Of a DNA stretch of 64,000 bases, positions 1-11,707 are shown one piece after another; positions within the stretch are counted from its first letter, which is position 1; every line of letters begins with the position of its first letter. Where the stretch lies: positions 391,978 through 455,977 of the forward strand of contig MNCI01006496.1 of NCBI GenBank assembly GCA_015680685.1, given 5' to 3'. This DNA is from Gnetum montanum (Eukaryota; Streptophyta; Gnetopsida; Gnetales; Gnetaceae). The notes under the pieces were generated by a model that worked only from the letters and a program-made list of their open reading frames with translations, had not been told where the DNA came from and did no database searches. A program made the position numbers and the translations under genes.

Positions 1-325
1 CGCTACGACGTAAAACTGGCAATGTTGTACAGGTCCGCCAAGACGAAAAACTGGCATCTTTTGCATGCGTCCGCCACGACGCTAAACTGGCACAGGTAAG
101 TAGCCGTCTGCTGAGATGTAAAACCAGCGCAGATCTATCCCTGGGTCATGACGTGAAACTAACACCCACAGCACGGTCTGCTAAGACCATAAATCAGACA
201 TGCCACTGTCCGCTATGACGTAAAACTAGCACCTCTCGGTCTGCTCGGACTTTAAATTGGGACCATGGTCTGCTAAGACTTAAAACCAGTAACGGCAGTC
301 TATCGGGACTTAAAACTGGGATGTA
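1..325 (+). repeat. Degenerate ~30-bp tandem repeat (TAAAACTGGC type), T0 copy
   Basis: About ten units of 29-36 bp run from the window edge. Each has a core like CTACGACGTAAAACTGGC followed by a variable spacer ending GTCCG or GTCTG. The same unit in CpG-decayed form (CTATGACTATAAACTAGC) makes the arrays after the pol gene of T2 and its tail copy. This copy keeps many CpGs, so it is probably the least decayed. It is noncoding and marks the 3' internal region of a Tat-like retrotransposon whose coding part lies left of the window. Confidence 0.85.
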
Positions 326-1393
326 CAGATCGCTACCATGTTCAAGTGAGCGTGATCATTTTTGTACAGCTACACAGCAGACGGGGTGGGATACTGAAAC
401 AGTCCCAGTGTCACCACCCCACCGGCATCCTACTGATTCCTTGGATAAGCTAAGAGGCATCTTACTGATCCCTTGGAGATGCCACCACCGCACCCACCAC
501 AGTGGTAGTACCTCCGAGAATTTCGCCTCACCAGTTGGAGCCCCGACGAAATCCTCGTCGGCAACGGCCTCGGGAATCTCCACCAATCATTGCTATCGGA
601 TGCCGGCTTCGCAGATTCATCTGGCCGGTTCCTCATGCAGCCAGTTAGCTGCACTGTGTCTGATGCCTTTTGGCGAAGATATGCAGCGCCAATCGTCAGG
701 ATTGGCGGCTCCGCCCGCATGCTCCGGCTCCTTCTTTACAGCCCATTCGCTCTATCTCACATCAAACGGCGTTTGTTTCAAGAACCTTGCCTCTTGTTCA
801 TGAGCAATGGTGTCCTCTGTTTTCTTTTGTGGTTGCAGGTTACTTGCCTTGAAGAATGTCGTCCAAAGGTGTGTCCATCTGAGCGGTAAAGTACAACAGC
901 GTGTTGAAATGACTGCTCAGGTTTTCCCGACCACTTAGCTCTGCACGTCTATACCTCGCACAATCCTACCCTTAACTCTTGTTTTCCTTCATCCCCACCA
1001 CCCGGTTCCCCTACATACGCAAGTATTCATTTGCCGCACTCACGCTAGCAGAGACATCGCAGAAAGTGATACGCAACGCTCTTTTTGCACGCATTCCTAC
1101 TACAACCCGTTACAGAGAAACCTCAGGCTGACGCGCTACGCCATCTGAAAATATTCTTGTTGACCGCGTATTTTATACCCCTACCATCATAACTCATTTT
1201 TCATTTTCCCCGATCTGTTTCCAGCTATATCCCTCTATCTCCCATACCTGCCAGTCTTTCTCTTCCATGTTGACAGGGCAACACTTGAGTAGCCATGGAT
1301 GAACGCTGTTCTTGCTTTTGCCAATTCGGTGTTTCGCATTCTTTGTTGACGTCTTTCAGGTAATCCCTCCAACCGTCAACAAAGAGGGGCCAT
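326..1393 (+). other. 3' noncoding region and polypurine tract of element T0
   Basis: GC- and CpG-richer than the rest of the window. It aligns in order with 54,391-56,043 and 58,960-60,615, the 3' noncoding regions of T2. Open frames here (for example 321-803) overlap on both strands and have no family resemblance, so I do not call genes. A pyrimidine tract ending in GCAG at 838 matches acceptor-like sites at 55,094 and 59,677. The final block shares GTGTTT...TCTTTG...CAACAAAGAG with T2, and AAAGAGGGGCCAT (1,381-1,393) is the polypurine tract directly before the LTR. Confidence 0.7.
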
Positions 1394-1655
1394 TCAAACA
1401 CCGTGAAAATTATGAGTCGGCCTCAGGCAAAGATTCACAATTCAAGCGAGAGCGCGCATCAGTTTTGTTCAAGGACAAGTTTACGCTCTATCACGCATGG
1501 CAGCGTAATGAGCGTAATAAGCTCCAAAATAGTCAAAGGCAGAGTCCAGAGAAGCACAACAGTTCGACACTTTTTCTCGCAGTGCATGAATAACTTGTCT
1601 TTACGCTCGTTATGCAGCGGTGCGTACCATTGCGTATGTCATCATTAAAGCTAGG

Positions 1656-1800
1656 CATTGTTTACGCTTCATCACGCGCAGCTGCGTAGTGAGCGTAAGT
1701 TACACATTGTTTACGCTTCATCACGCGCAGCTACGTAGTGAGCGTAAGTTGCACATTATTTACGCTTTGTTACGCGTAGCTGCATAGTGAGCGGAAAACA
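1656..1800 (+). repeat. Three 49-bp tandem units, each a near-palindrome
   Basis: Units start at 1,656, 1,705 and 1,754, exactly 49 bp apart. Each holds TTACGCTTCATCACGC, then a CAGCTG-type centre, then GCGTAGTGAGCGTAA, so each can fold into an imperfect hairpin rich in CpG. They lie in the U3 of the T0 LTR, upstream of the TATA box, where T2 LTRs carry decayed GCATAGC/GTGTAGC palindromes. Confidence 0.9.
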
Positions 1801-1916
1801 ATTTTGAGCCTATTATTTTTTACACCAGATTACGCTCATACACGCAATACAACGCGAATGAGTGTAATACAACCTGAAAGCAATTGAAGCACGCTCAGCG
1901 TGTACCTGCTCTTCAC

Positions 1917-1948
1917 ACGCACAACACGCAAACGAGCGTGTTGTGCGT
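1917..1948. repeat. Perfect 13-bp inverted repeat with 6-nt loop
   Basis: ACGCACAACACGC (1,917-1,929) and its exact reverse complement GCGTGTTGTGCGT (1,936-1,948) are separated by AAACGA. It lies ~100 bp upstream of the T0 LTR TATA box. It could be a cruciform, an RNA hairpin or a protein-binding dyad; only the symmetry is observed. Confidence 0.9.
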
Positions 1949-2045
1949 AGTCACAGTCTGACTTAAAATGATCAAGTCAACGGGACCCAAAATATCCGGG
2001 ACCCACGTCATCAGGGTTGCGCCTTTTCCACGGAGCGTCGCGGCC

Positions 2046-2053
2046 TATAAATA
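2046..2053 (+). promoter_or_regulatory. TATA box of the T0 LTR
   Basis: TATAAATA in the context GCCTATAAATACC, identical in context to the TATA boxes of the T2 LTRs. It would mark the U3/R border. Confidence 0.75.
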
Positions 2054-2833
2054 CCTCAGTTGACGAAGATACAAAGGAAGGGGGGGCAAATCAGAGAAGC
2101 AGAGGCATTTTTCTGAGCACCAGATCATTTATCACTTTGAGCGGCGGAAAATCAAAAGGGCAAGAGCATTTTCTGAGCAAGGAAGCACTTATCGCCTTGA
2201 ACAGAGAAACGAAGAGCAACCTTTTGACAACTGCCGACAGCATCATCCCTCAGCAAGAACAGAGCACAGTGCGCTTGAGCCTTAGCAACAGGAGAGAGCA
2301 TTCCATTAGCGATCGCTGCCCTGTGCAGAATCTGCTCAAAGCAAAGAAGCAGAACACGGATTGTGAGATTGTCTCGCCCAGTTTGCAGACTCTACCGGCC
2401 AGAAAAAATTGATCGGCAGACCTCAGAGCTTGACCATCCGTGCATCCCAGCTTTAGCCTACGAGGTAGATCGGACTTCTGTCTGGGCAGTTTCCTTGTTG
2501 TTTTGTGCTCATTTTTACATCAAGTTATCGGGGGCCTCTCCCATTGTAACGTAACATACATTCTTTCAAAAATTGAAATGTAGATCTTTGAGAATCACGC
2601 GTTTCCCTCTTGATTAGCGTCTCTTCGGCGTGTTTGACGTTATCAGCGTAGTGATCTATCCACGTTGTTTTCCTCCCATTTTCACGATCCCTCGAATCAA
2701 ATCGTAACATGCAAAGATCTGTAATCTTCATTGTTTTACTGACCCGTAAGTCCCTGTCTGATCGACAAGACCGTTCAGGGTGCCGTGGATTCGCTTTTTC
2801 TAGCATAGCCCTCGCGCAGATCCATGGTTAAAA

Positions 2834-3900
2834 TTGTATACATGGAATCTCAGTCGGTATTTCCAGCTGCCAACGTTTTCTGTCGCTACAAGTAGTATTT
2901 CAAAAACAAAAAGTGGGAATAATACAATTCTTGCTATTGTGAACACATTCTCCAAGGTGACATACCTCATTCTATGGAAAAAGGTGAGCGATGCTACTTG
3001 TGTTGCAAATTTATTTTTCTAGCATGTTTAGAACTTGCCTGAAAGTCCTTAAATATTATTAGTAACTGACAATCCAAAATCACAAGCCATATTTAGAGGT
3101 TTCTTTAGAAACTTTTAGGGAAAAAGTTAAATTTTTCTAGTTCATATAATCCATATTCTAATGATCAAATGAAGGTAGTGAATAAATCCTTGCTAAATAT
3201 ATTATGATTACTGTGTGATGGATAGCCAAATAGGTGGGGGAAACTATTGTTTTAAGCTAAGTTTTCATTCAATAATACTTTTCATATTTCCATTGGAAAA
3301 GTCCATTTGAGGTGAATTATGCTTTTTGTCCTATGATGGTGAACACTTTGAAGAGCTTTGATGATGTAGCCCAACTTATTGTTAATTTTATAAGAGATGA
3401 GGGATCTCCATGCATAAATAAAATCAAATATTAAAAAGAAGACTTAAGAGAAAGCCCTCAAGAGAAGTGAGGATAAAAAAAGGTCAAATTTTACTGTTGG
3501 TGAGTTGGTTTGGATGCACATGAAGAAGAAGTAGTTGAGGGATGTTAACTTCTCAAAGTTGAAAGCCAAGAAGATGGACCCATTTAGAATTAAGGCCAAG
3601 ATTAATTATAATGCATTTGAAGTTGATTTTCTAAATGATGTTGATATGTCCTTTGTATTTAATGTTTTAGATCTTGTGCACTATCATGAAAAAATTGTTG
3701 AGATGAACATACAAGAAAACATTGACGATTTAAAGGGGGCTATTGATCAATCCAAGCCTTGAATGAAGAGGAAGATAACCATACTCAAGAAAAGGAAAGC
3801 TTCTAGCACTTGGAAAGTGAAGAGGCATGAGTACTTGCTTCATTAAAAGGATCTATCTACAAATGGTGCTATGAGACCAAATTTCATCAATGAACGATTA
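2834..3900 (+). pseudogene. Chromovirus integrase and chromodomain remnant
   Basis: Frames of the + strand read like the second half of a Ty3/gypsy (chromovirus) integrase. The core shows ILAIVNTFSKVTY and KKVSDATCVANLFF (2,915-3,020), which correspond to the region after the first catalytic Asp. STGKSPFEVNYAFCP-like sequence follows near 3,290-3,340. A C-terminal segment contains FTVGELVW, KAKKMDPFRI and FNVLDLVHYHE (3,490-3,690). Near 3,815-3,880 VKRHEYLLH and KDLSTNGAM resemble a chromodomain (EYLVKWKGL..ATW). Stops and frame changes show it is dead. The N-terminus is missing: it abuts the T0 LTR, so T0 probably inserted here or a deletion joined the two. Confidence 0.8.
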
Positions 3901-3939
3901 GTTCAACCCCTACTCTCTTATTCATATGAGTTTAATTTT

Positions 3940-4925
3940 TGAAGGGTGGGAATTCTAGTATAGGAATACCTCTTATAGTTCCCTTTTTTTCTTTCCAAGA
4001 TGTATGTTTTTGTAGGTCTTAGGATCTATGGAGATTTCTTGGAGGTAATGGAGTCTTCTTGTATGAGATTTGAGCTTTCAATAGAGACGTATTGGAAGAT
4101 AGAAGATATTTAGGCTAAGTTAAGAGCTTACAAGATAAGTCTTGGAATTTTTATAGATGTCTTAGATGTTTGTTAGATAACTGAATAATGGTGAGATGTC
4201 TCAACTAAGACATCCTAGATTTGACCAAGATGTATCAACTACAATAGGAGATATCTTAGCCAATAATGAGACATCTTTCTAGAATTTCCAAGTTTGTAGC
4301 AAGACATTCCAGAAAGACCAAAGGTAACCCAAATTGACATGGAAACTTCTAAAATTGGCATTTCATGTTTGGAAATAGTTGAGACAAGATGGAAAAATAT
4401 GGAAAATAGTGGAGGATCTTCAAGTTGATCTTCAAGAAGATTGCCTATGGTCTTTGACTTTCATGGTTAATAAATATGAATTGTGCTTCATGCTTGTACC
4501 ACCATGAGAGGCAATGATATTTCATAGAAAGATATATGTGGGATGCCATAAGATGATAAGAGAGCACATGTGAAGAGTGCATGTGTATGTTGTAGCTCTT
4601 GGTTAATTAAGTAAGTTTTGGTGTACTATCTCTCATGTCTTGTGAGTTGAGATCTTAATCTTGGATTATGGAAAAGACTCTCTATTGGTTCTATCTTACA
4701 CTAAGAACAATCATTGTGTGGTTGTAGAGCCTCATGCTTTGGAGCATCATGTGAATATGTGAGGTTGTTTTGGATATTTTACAAGTTGTAGAACCCTGTT
4801 GTAATCTTCTCTTTTGATAATTGAACATAGCTATTTTTCTTATTTTCTACCATATTATTTATCTTTTCATTAATATTTGGATTTAGTGTTGGAAGGTGAT
4901 TTAACATTGTAGTGAGCCTACTTTA
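3940..4925 (+). mobile_element. Probable 3' LTR of the chromovirus
   Basis: A purine run GAAGGGTGGG (3,941-3,950) follows the chromodomain remnant, the usual place for the polypurine tract. The following ~970 bp have no coding capacity and contain clustered AGATGTCT/AGACATCT motifs (4,150-4,280), as in other U3 regions of this window. Its partner is not in the window, so the ends cannot be fixed by comparison. Confidence 0.45.
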
Positions 4926-4929
4926 ATTT

Positions 4930-6800
4930 ACTTATCAATGATAATGCATATTTACTAAGATGATAAAAGTATGAGTAACCTTTGTCCTAGGCCTAGTAAA
5001 CTTATAATGATAATCATACCATTACTGAATCCATGACATACACACATACATGATTCACTTGTTAATTAGAATACATATTCAATGAGGTACAAAAGGATAA
5101 CTCACACTATTTCTAGGATCATGGTCTTAATTTATAATAAGAATCAAATTATTTCTAAATCCATGACACATGCATCCACACATGGTTCACTTGTTAATTA
5201 GAATGCATATTTAGTAAGATGTTAAAAGATGACTAAACATAGTTGTAGGAATAGTGTATTAACATATAAGAATAATTAAATCATTTCTAAATTCATAACA
5301 CATGTATCTACACATGGTTTAATTATCAATGGGAACACATCTTCAATGAAATGATAAAATGATATTTAACCCTAGTTTCAAGACTAGTGTCTAAACTTAT
5401 AATGGGAATTATACTATTTCTGAATCCATGACACATGCACCTACACATGGTTTACTCATCAATTAAAACTTATCTTCAATCATATGACAAAAGGATCACT
5501 AATCGTGATTCTAGGAATAAATTCTCAACTTATAATGAGAATCATACCATTGTTGAATTCATAACATATGTATCCAAATATGGTTAACTTGTTAATGGAA
5601 ATGCATCTTTAGTGAGATGAAAAAAGAATGTATAATTCTCATTCAAGGAATATGGTCTTAATTTATAATTAGAATAATAATATTGCTAAATCCATCACTC
5701 ACACACACACACACACAAAGGATTCACTTCTTCATGCAAATGCATCTTCTGTGAGATGTTAAAAGGATGACTAATCCTAGTTCCAAGACCAAGGTCTTAA
5801 CTTATAATGTAAGTCAGATCATTAGCAAATAAAATACACATTCATGTATACATGGTTAACTTATTAATGAGAAGGTATCTTCAATGAGATGAAAACAAGA
5901 TGACTAACCTTGGTTCCAGGGCTAGAGTTCTAACTTATAATGAAAATAATATCATTACTAAATCCATGATACATGCACCCAAACATGATTCATTTGTCAA
6001 TGGGATGATATCTTTAGTAAGATAAATAGAAGAATGAGTAACCCTTATTTTGGAACTAGGATCTCAAATTATAATGAGAATCACTTCATTATTAAATTCA
6101 TGAAACATGCATCCACACATGGTTTTATCATCAATGAGAACACATATTTAGTGAGATGATAAAAGGATAGGTAACCCTATTTTTAGGAATAGGGTCTCAA
6201 CTTATAATGAGAAACATACCATTACTAAATCTAGAACAAATGCACATATGCATCATTAAATCATCAATGTGAATTCATCTTTAGTGAGATGACAATAGGA
6301 TGAGTAATCCTCATTGAAAAACTAAAATGTCAACTTATAATGAGAATCAAACCATTTCTGAAACCATGCCATATGCACCCACACACATTTCACTCCTTAA
6401 TTGGAATGTGTCTTTAGTGAGATGCTAAAAGGATAACTAACCCTAATTCTAGAATAAGGGTATCAACTTATAATAATAATTACATATTTTCTAAACTAAT
6501 GAATATTTCATGATTTATAAGTAGAAACAAATCATGACTATTATGGTAAAGGAGTAACAAACCATAATTATAGGAATAGGGTCTCAAGTTAAAATAAGAA
6601 CTATACATTTGTCATCTATGTTATGTGCATCCACAAATGGTTGATTTTCCAATGATCACAAATCATTCCTATGATAGTAAAGGGGTAACTAACCCTAGTT
6701 CCAAAACTACGGTCTCTATAGTTGATAATAATCATAGCTTTCACATATTAGTTTTACATATTCATAAAGAGAATTCATTTGAGCATATTTATCATTAGTT
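4930..6800 (+). repeat. Tandem satellite, ~133-bp unit, about 14 copies
   Basis: The landmark CTTATAATGAGAATCATACC recurs at about 4,988, 5,127, 5,260, 5,394, 5,527, 5,659, 5,795, 5,929, 6,064, 6,196, 6,332, 6,463, 6,587 and 6,717: spacing 124-139, mostly 131-136. Each unit also has ATCCATGACACATGCA, CACACATGGTTCACT and AGTGAGATG..AAAAGGATGA in the same order. Units differ by point changes and small indels. There is no coding potential. A (CA)n run at 5,698-5,716 lies inside one unit. Confidence 0.93.
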
Positions 6801-7820
6801 GAGATTATGTCTTGTTGAATGTCTTATTAAAATTAAAATAACCCTAACTTTATAGAAAGTTAAAAAATAACCTCTATTGTAGTGTGACTTAACTATTTCA
6901 ACAATGAAAATCACAGGAAAAAGATGTTGGAGACTAGTTCAAGATGAAAAAAACTAATAGTAATAGATCATTCTTCTACATGATTGTATTCTAGCTTTCT
7001 AGCTTTAACAAAGCATAAAAAATCATAGTTATCAAAATATTCCATATTTTCATTGTTATTAATAGAGACAAAAGGAATATACAATAGATGTTGAAAAGAA
7101 AGTTCTAGGTAATATTATCATAAACTAATAATTTGTAAGTTATCTTTTTATATTTACTTGTAAATTTTTCATTTTTTATCTCTATTGTCCCAATTTTTAG
7201 ATAAAAAGCATTCTAATATGTACTCCAAATTTGTTATCTTGTTATATTTACTTGTACATTTTACTTCATTTATCTTCATTATCATAATTCCTAGACCAAA
7301 AACATTCTAATATGTACAAAATACTTAATTTTTACTTTTCTTTTCCTTTAATAATATTCATTATTATAGGAGAGGAACTCAAACTTCACTATATTGTAAT
7401 TTGATAGAGTAATAATAAAATAAGAAAAGATGACACAAAAAGATATGATTGTTCCTATAACCTTATCATCATCTTTACACAAGTATGAGAATAATTATTC
7501 TATTAACCTAACTTCATTAAATGCCTCTATAAAAAAATATATATTTGTACTCCTAATGTCAAAATAAAGCACTTGAACTTCATAGGAAAAATATATTCTT
7601 CAATATGACATTTCTATATAGAATGTGTTCATAGTCTAGTTCACTACAAATTATATTATTTTACATAACATATGTTTATAATATATTATATAAAATATTG
7701 TCATCTCATTGAACCATTTTATACAACTATCATTATACAAGCATTTTAAAAATTCTTGAATAACTACACATCCATATAAGTCAAATTTCATAGCATTTCT
7801 TAAAATTACATAATTCTTCA
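6801..7820. other. AT-rich sequence without recognised features
   Basis: Strongly AT-rich, full of stops on both strands, no repeat structure that I can see. It separates the satellite from the TCATGCATGA field. Confidence 0.6.
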
Positions 7821-8880
7821 AATTAAGGTGGTTGATCAATCATGAATTATCTAGTGAGGATGGTTGGGCATGCATGAATACAATTATTAAAACTATTCAC
7901 ATTTAGTGAGGATGATTGATCGTGCATTATTCAAGTCATTTATACTTTATGCATAATTCATATTAGAACACTTCAAATTATGTTGGACGCTATGTTGTGC
8001 ATGATTTTTTGAGGATGACTAATCATGCATAATTTTTTGACTATGCTTGGTCGGTCATGCATGATTCAAGTTATTGATGCTTCATTCACTATTCAAATTA
8101 GAACTATTAAAATTATATATGTTTCTTGGTCTTTCATTATGTTGTGAGATTACTTGGTTATGCATGATGTTTTGAGGATGCTCCATCAAGCAAGATTCAA
8201 GTTTTTGATATCCTATTTACTATTCATATTAAAACTATTCAAATTATAGAGGTTGTTTGATCATGCATGATGTTGTGAGGTTAACTAGTAGTTTATGCTT
8301 TAATTTATTTATACTTTATACATGATTTAAATTAGAACTCTAAAAATTATGAATGTTGCATAGCCAGGCATTGGTTAGTGAGGATGCTCCATAATGCATG
8401 ATTAATGTTTTTCATAGGTCACACAAGATTCATGTATTTTATATGACATTCATGATCTATGAGCCTATTTGATAGTGCATGATTTCTATATGTATCTTAC
8501 AAAATTTAATGAAGTTATTTATATTGGTCTCATTCATGATAATAAAAAATACACTATCTAGATAATGTATGATGATATTGAGACTCATGAAGATGATTGA
8601 TATAGAGTATTTCTTGAGGTTTATGATAGCTTCATGATTTATTAGGTTGATTGATCACACACATTACATTATGGTTCTATGTTGAACATGATTCATATTT
8701 TTTTTTAGTCATTGATAACATAGGATGATACAATTTAAGTGATATCATAATATACAACATAGATCCTATGGAGTGTACTCAACAATTCATGATTCATAAC
8801 TACTGGTTGTCTAATCATGCATGATGAAACAACCTTATGAATTTAGTTATTCATTATTCATATGTAGGATATTGAAAAAC
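7821..8880. repeat. Irregular repeat field built on GATGATTGATCATGCATGATT
   Basis: Variants of TGAGGATG-(A/C)TTGATCATGCATGATT recur around 7,854, 7,907, 8,012, 8,038, 8,142, 8,174, 8,248 and 8,380, with more decayed ones to ~8,820. They alternate with TTCAAGTTATTTATACTTTA and ATTCAAATTAGAACTATT blocks. Spacing is irregular (25-130 bp), so this is a broken or rearranged array. The core TCATGCATGA is a perfect palindrome. Confidence 0.7.
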
Positions 8881-8954
8881 ATAAAGACATTTAGGTTACA
8901 TTAACCTTCTTGATAAAAATTTAACATTGAGTTAGGATAATATGGATTTCATAT

Positions 8955-9889
8955 TGTTGACCTTTTGGTATGTCAAAATCTTAAAGAAAATGAAGAATAT
9001 AGAATGTATGTGGGAGATAATTATTTTATAGAACATGAACAAGAATTACACAAAGAGATCAAAGAATTCAAGGAAATGAGATCTATGTCAAGATGTCAAA
9101 ATGAAGACTACATGGGCAAGATGAGAGCATGAATGAAAATAAAGTCTACAAGACAAATGAAGATGCTACAAGGACTACCAAGAGGAAATAACAAGAGAAT
9201 GGATCAAAATTCAAAGTTTAAAAGTTAAGTAAACATCTTGGAAAAATAGCAGACATCTATCTTCAATAGTAGACATCTCATTGTAGATGTCCTACTTTCC
9301 AAGTAGATGTATCTGTTACATTTATGTCAATCTTAGTTAGATATTTCAACTTCAAAGTAGATGTCTAGACTAGTTATTTGGTAGCCATTAAATGAATTGT
9401 GAGGATTTTTTTGAAAACTTTAAGGTTATAATATGATGTAAAAATCTTGGAAATTATGTAAGTACTATTCACGGAAAAGATCATCATTGTCTATTCTAAG
9501 CAATTCTATTCTTGGTCTTCATTGTAACATCATTTGCTTGATTGTAATTGTATTGATCTTCATGTGGAAGGATATTTAAATTTAGTTACATTCTTTTCTT
9601 GTCTTATCCTTCTTTAGTGTAGCCTAGCAAGGTCGGTGTGCTTCTTGTGGAAAGAAATTTTTATTGATCTTGTTGGAATCCTGTGGGATCTAGTCATTTT
9701 GTAATGTTAAAAAATTTTAGAGCAGAGCTCAATTTTGTAAAGATTGTAGAATACTTCAAACCACATTATGAGCTTATTAAGACATTATAGTATTGAGTGG
9801 TTTCATAGCAATGAAACACTCTAGAGTAGAGCTTAGAGCTTGTACAAGGTGTGGTATCCCTCAAATCATATTTATCTAAGAAACAAAGT
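8955..9889 (+). mobile_element. Left copy of a direct repeat, candidate 5' LTR of an outer element
   Basis: It starts TGTTGACCTTT and matches 28,974-29,900 in order along ~930 bp: TATGTCAAAATCTTA, AATATAGAATGTATGTGGGAG, GACTACATGGG, GTCTATTCTAAGCAATTCTATTC and CTTAGAGCTTGTACAA. Both copies contain AGACATCT motifs. The similarity stops near 9,889, about 150 bp before the right copy appears to end, so this copy is truncated or diverged. Between the two copies lie T1 and an ORF1 remnant, consistent with LTRs of an element that T1 entered. Confidence 0.65.
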
Positions 9890-10198
9890 CTAGAGTGATA
9901 ATAGGATAAGAGCTATTTCAAGATAAAAAGAAATGTAGGATAAATCAAAAGACCAAGGAAGTAAAGAAAATAGAGAATAAAAATGTGGATTATCATGAAA
10001 GAATCTTATCCAACAATTTAGTGAAAGGAAGCTAAACATTAGATAAAATTTACATGAAAGAAGGTACTTCAAAAGAAGGACCTCATTTTCAAGCTTCTTA
10101 GGCATCTTCATTTCCTTTAGCAAGCAAGGTAAGTAGAGGTAAGTCTTAATTTCATTTTGAATATCTCTTAAGACTATAGCCCTTGGCAAACATTCCTA
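9890..10198. other. Unassigned outer-element sequence left of T1
   Basis: AT-rich, no family resemblance on either strand. It ends directly at the T1 LTR terminus (TGATGTCC at 10,199). Confidence 0.5.
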
Positions 10199-11707
10199 TG
10201 ATGTCCAAAAATGTCAATGGCTAGAACATTGGGAGGTTGTCGAGCACATAGCCTAACCTCAAGTCTATGCGATGGCTATACTGGAGAAAATGGAAATGGA
10301 GTGCCTTGAACGGTGTGGTTGATCAGATAGGGACTTATAAGGTGTCACAATAACCATTTTCAAGAAGCTTGAAAATAGTATCGTGAACAAGCAAACATGC
10401 ATATTAGTAGAAGAAGACACAGGAAATTATGCTAAAATTTGAAACAAATGGTAAAGAAAAATGAAATGAGAGCTCAAGTGAGGAAATGCACCACCGCAAG
10501 ATTAGGGAATGTAGCTCTTGATTAACAATGTATAAAACTAGTACATAGTATCAGACAGGCATAGCAGGGTAATATGGTAGTACGATCACAGTCTCTGGGA
10601 TATGGCAGACAGAGTGCTAGCAACTATAAGAGAAGCTAGACCCACTAGGTTGGCCATCGTCATGTTGTGTGGGTGTGAGGTCATAGTGCTCAACTAAGTG
10701 TCACACTCAAGTGCTCAGGTTTTGGAGTGAGGAACATGCTAGGAGTGCTCTAATGCTGATATTTGCCAATCATCAACCTTTTTCTTACCAATCGGTTGCA
10801 AGAGCCCACTGCAAAATCCAACCCTTAAAATGTTGATTACTGGATATTTATAGAGCTAAGGTTGATAGGAGATGTGGATTGGATGACACGTGGCCTAGGT
10901 CCCCTGCAGCATGTGTGAACAAGTCGCACTACGAGATAAGAACAAGAACTGAGCATCTGCCAAACTCTGTAGGACAAGAACAAGAACTAAGCATCTACCA
11001 AACTCTGACCACACTACTTAGACTGCATGTGCCATAGTCTGAGGGATTTCCATGTACCTACAATAAATGCCAAAATGAATGCAATTTGGAGCCTACACTT
11101 CAGGACTATGTCTTCCCCCTCTTCCGAGTAGAGTTAAGCATAGGGACAATTTTGGGGATCAATAGGGGGTGTAAAAACAAGGTAAACTACTGATCCTAGT
11201 TGCCAAAGGAATGCCAAAGTTGAAATGAAGGTCGATGTTGAGTTCAAGGAACTTTTGGAGGCATTCAGATGTATTTTCCAAGTGTCACGCTATCTATGCT
11301 ACACAGCATAGTAGAGTGTAACATGAACACTTAGAAAATTTTTGCAAATTTTGGCTTGTCATTCTATCTATACTAGGCAATGTAGTAGAGTGTAGCACCC
11401 ATATTTTGATGAATTTTGCCAAAAATTGCAATGTTTCTTCATGGCATCCTAATCACACTCTGAGGGCAAAGCAGGACAGGCAACCTTAGAAGTTAGAAAA
11501 TTTTCAAATGCACCTTCCATGTCTAAATAGCTTGACAAACTTCTCGTTCAACACTTTGGAAAAATTTTTGACAACTATTTTTTCCATCCTGAGCATTTTT
11601 TACAACTCCTAGCCTAGTACTTGGGTGGGTTGGCAATTGGGACATGTGTCAAGGTAGGCAACCTGAAGAGCATAGCAAGCTTGATAGCCTAGGAGATAGA
11701 AAATTTT
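10199..11707 (-). mobile_element. 3' LTR of T1, 5'-truncated
   Basis: It aligns with 24,493-26,005 over its full length (GGCTAGAACA, GACTTATAAGGTGTCACAATAAC, GTGCTAGCAACT, CCTAGCCTAGTACTTGG). The part matching 26,006-26,275 is absent because of the deletion that truncates integrase. On the minus strand it ends ...CATCA. U3 contains palindromic TACACAGCATAG/CTATGCTACAC-type units. Confidence 0.88.
10845..10852 (-). promoter_or_regulatory. TATA box of T1 3' LTR
   Basis: Minus strand TATAAATA in GCTCTATAAATATCC, at the same place as TTTAAATA (25,139-25,146) in the other T1 LTR. Confidence 0.6.

Larger units (their letters stand above)
1394..2820 (+). mobile_element. LTR of Tat-like element T0, right end truncated or unclear
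   Basis: It begins TCAAACACCG right after the polypurine tract; the other LTRs of the family begin TGAAACACC, so the TG has probably mutated. It shares with the T2 LTRs the order U3 palindromes, GCCTATAAATACC, a TGTAAY..TACCATTC-like stretch, and GACAAGACC..TTCAGGG..CTAGCA..GCCCTYG near the end. The last ~90 bp seen in T2 LTRs (ending CTACA) are not recognisable; the sequence passes into chromovirus integrase by ~2,845. CpG content is high, in contrast to all other LTRs here. No target duplication can be tested because the left end is outside the window. Confidence 0.75.

Noticed and set aside
321-889. Overlapping open frames of 60-160 codons on both strands
   Set aside because: They lie in the GC-rich 3' noncoding region of T0, overlap each other, show no family motif, and T2 copies have no matching open frame.
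2017-2412. 131-codon open frame just downstream of the T0 TATA box
   Set aside because: It lies in the R/U5 part of an LTR and the other LTRs do not keep the frame; high GC alone explains its length.
10192-10198. Target-site duplication for T1
   Set aside because: The best match, ATTCC against ATCCC at 26,276-26,280, needs a two-base offset and one mismatch, so I do not call it.
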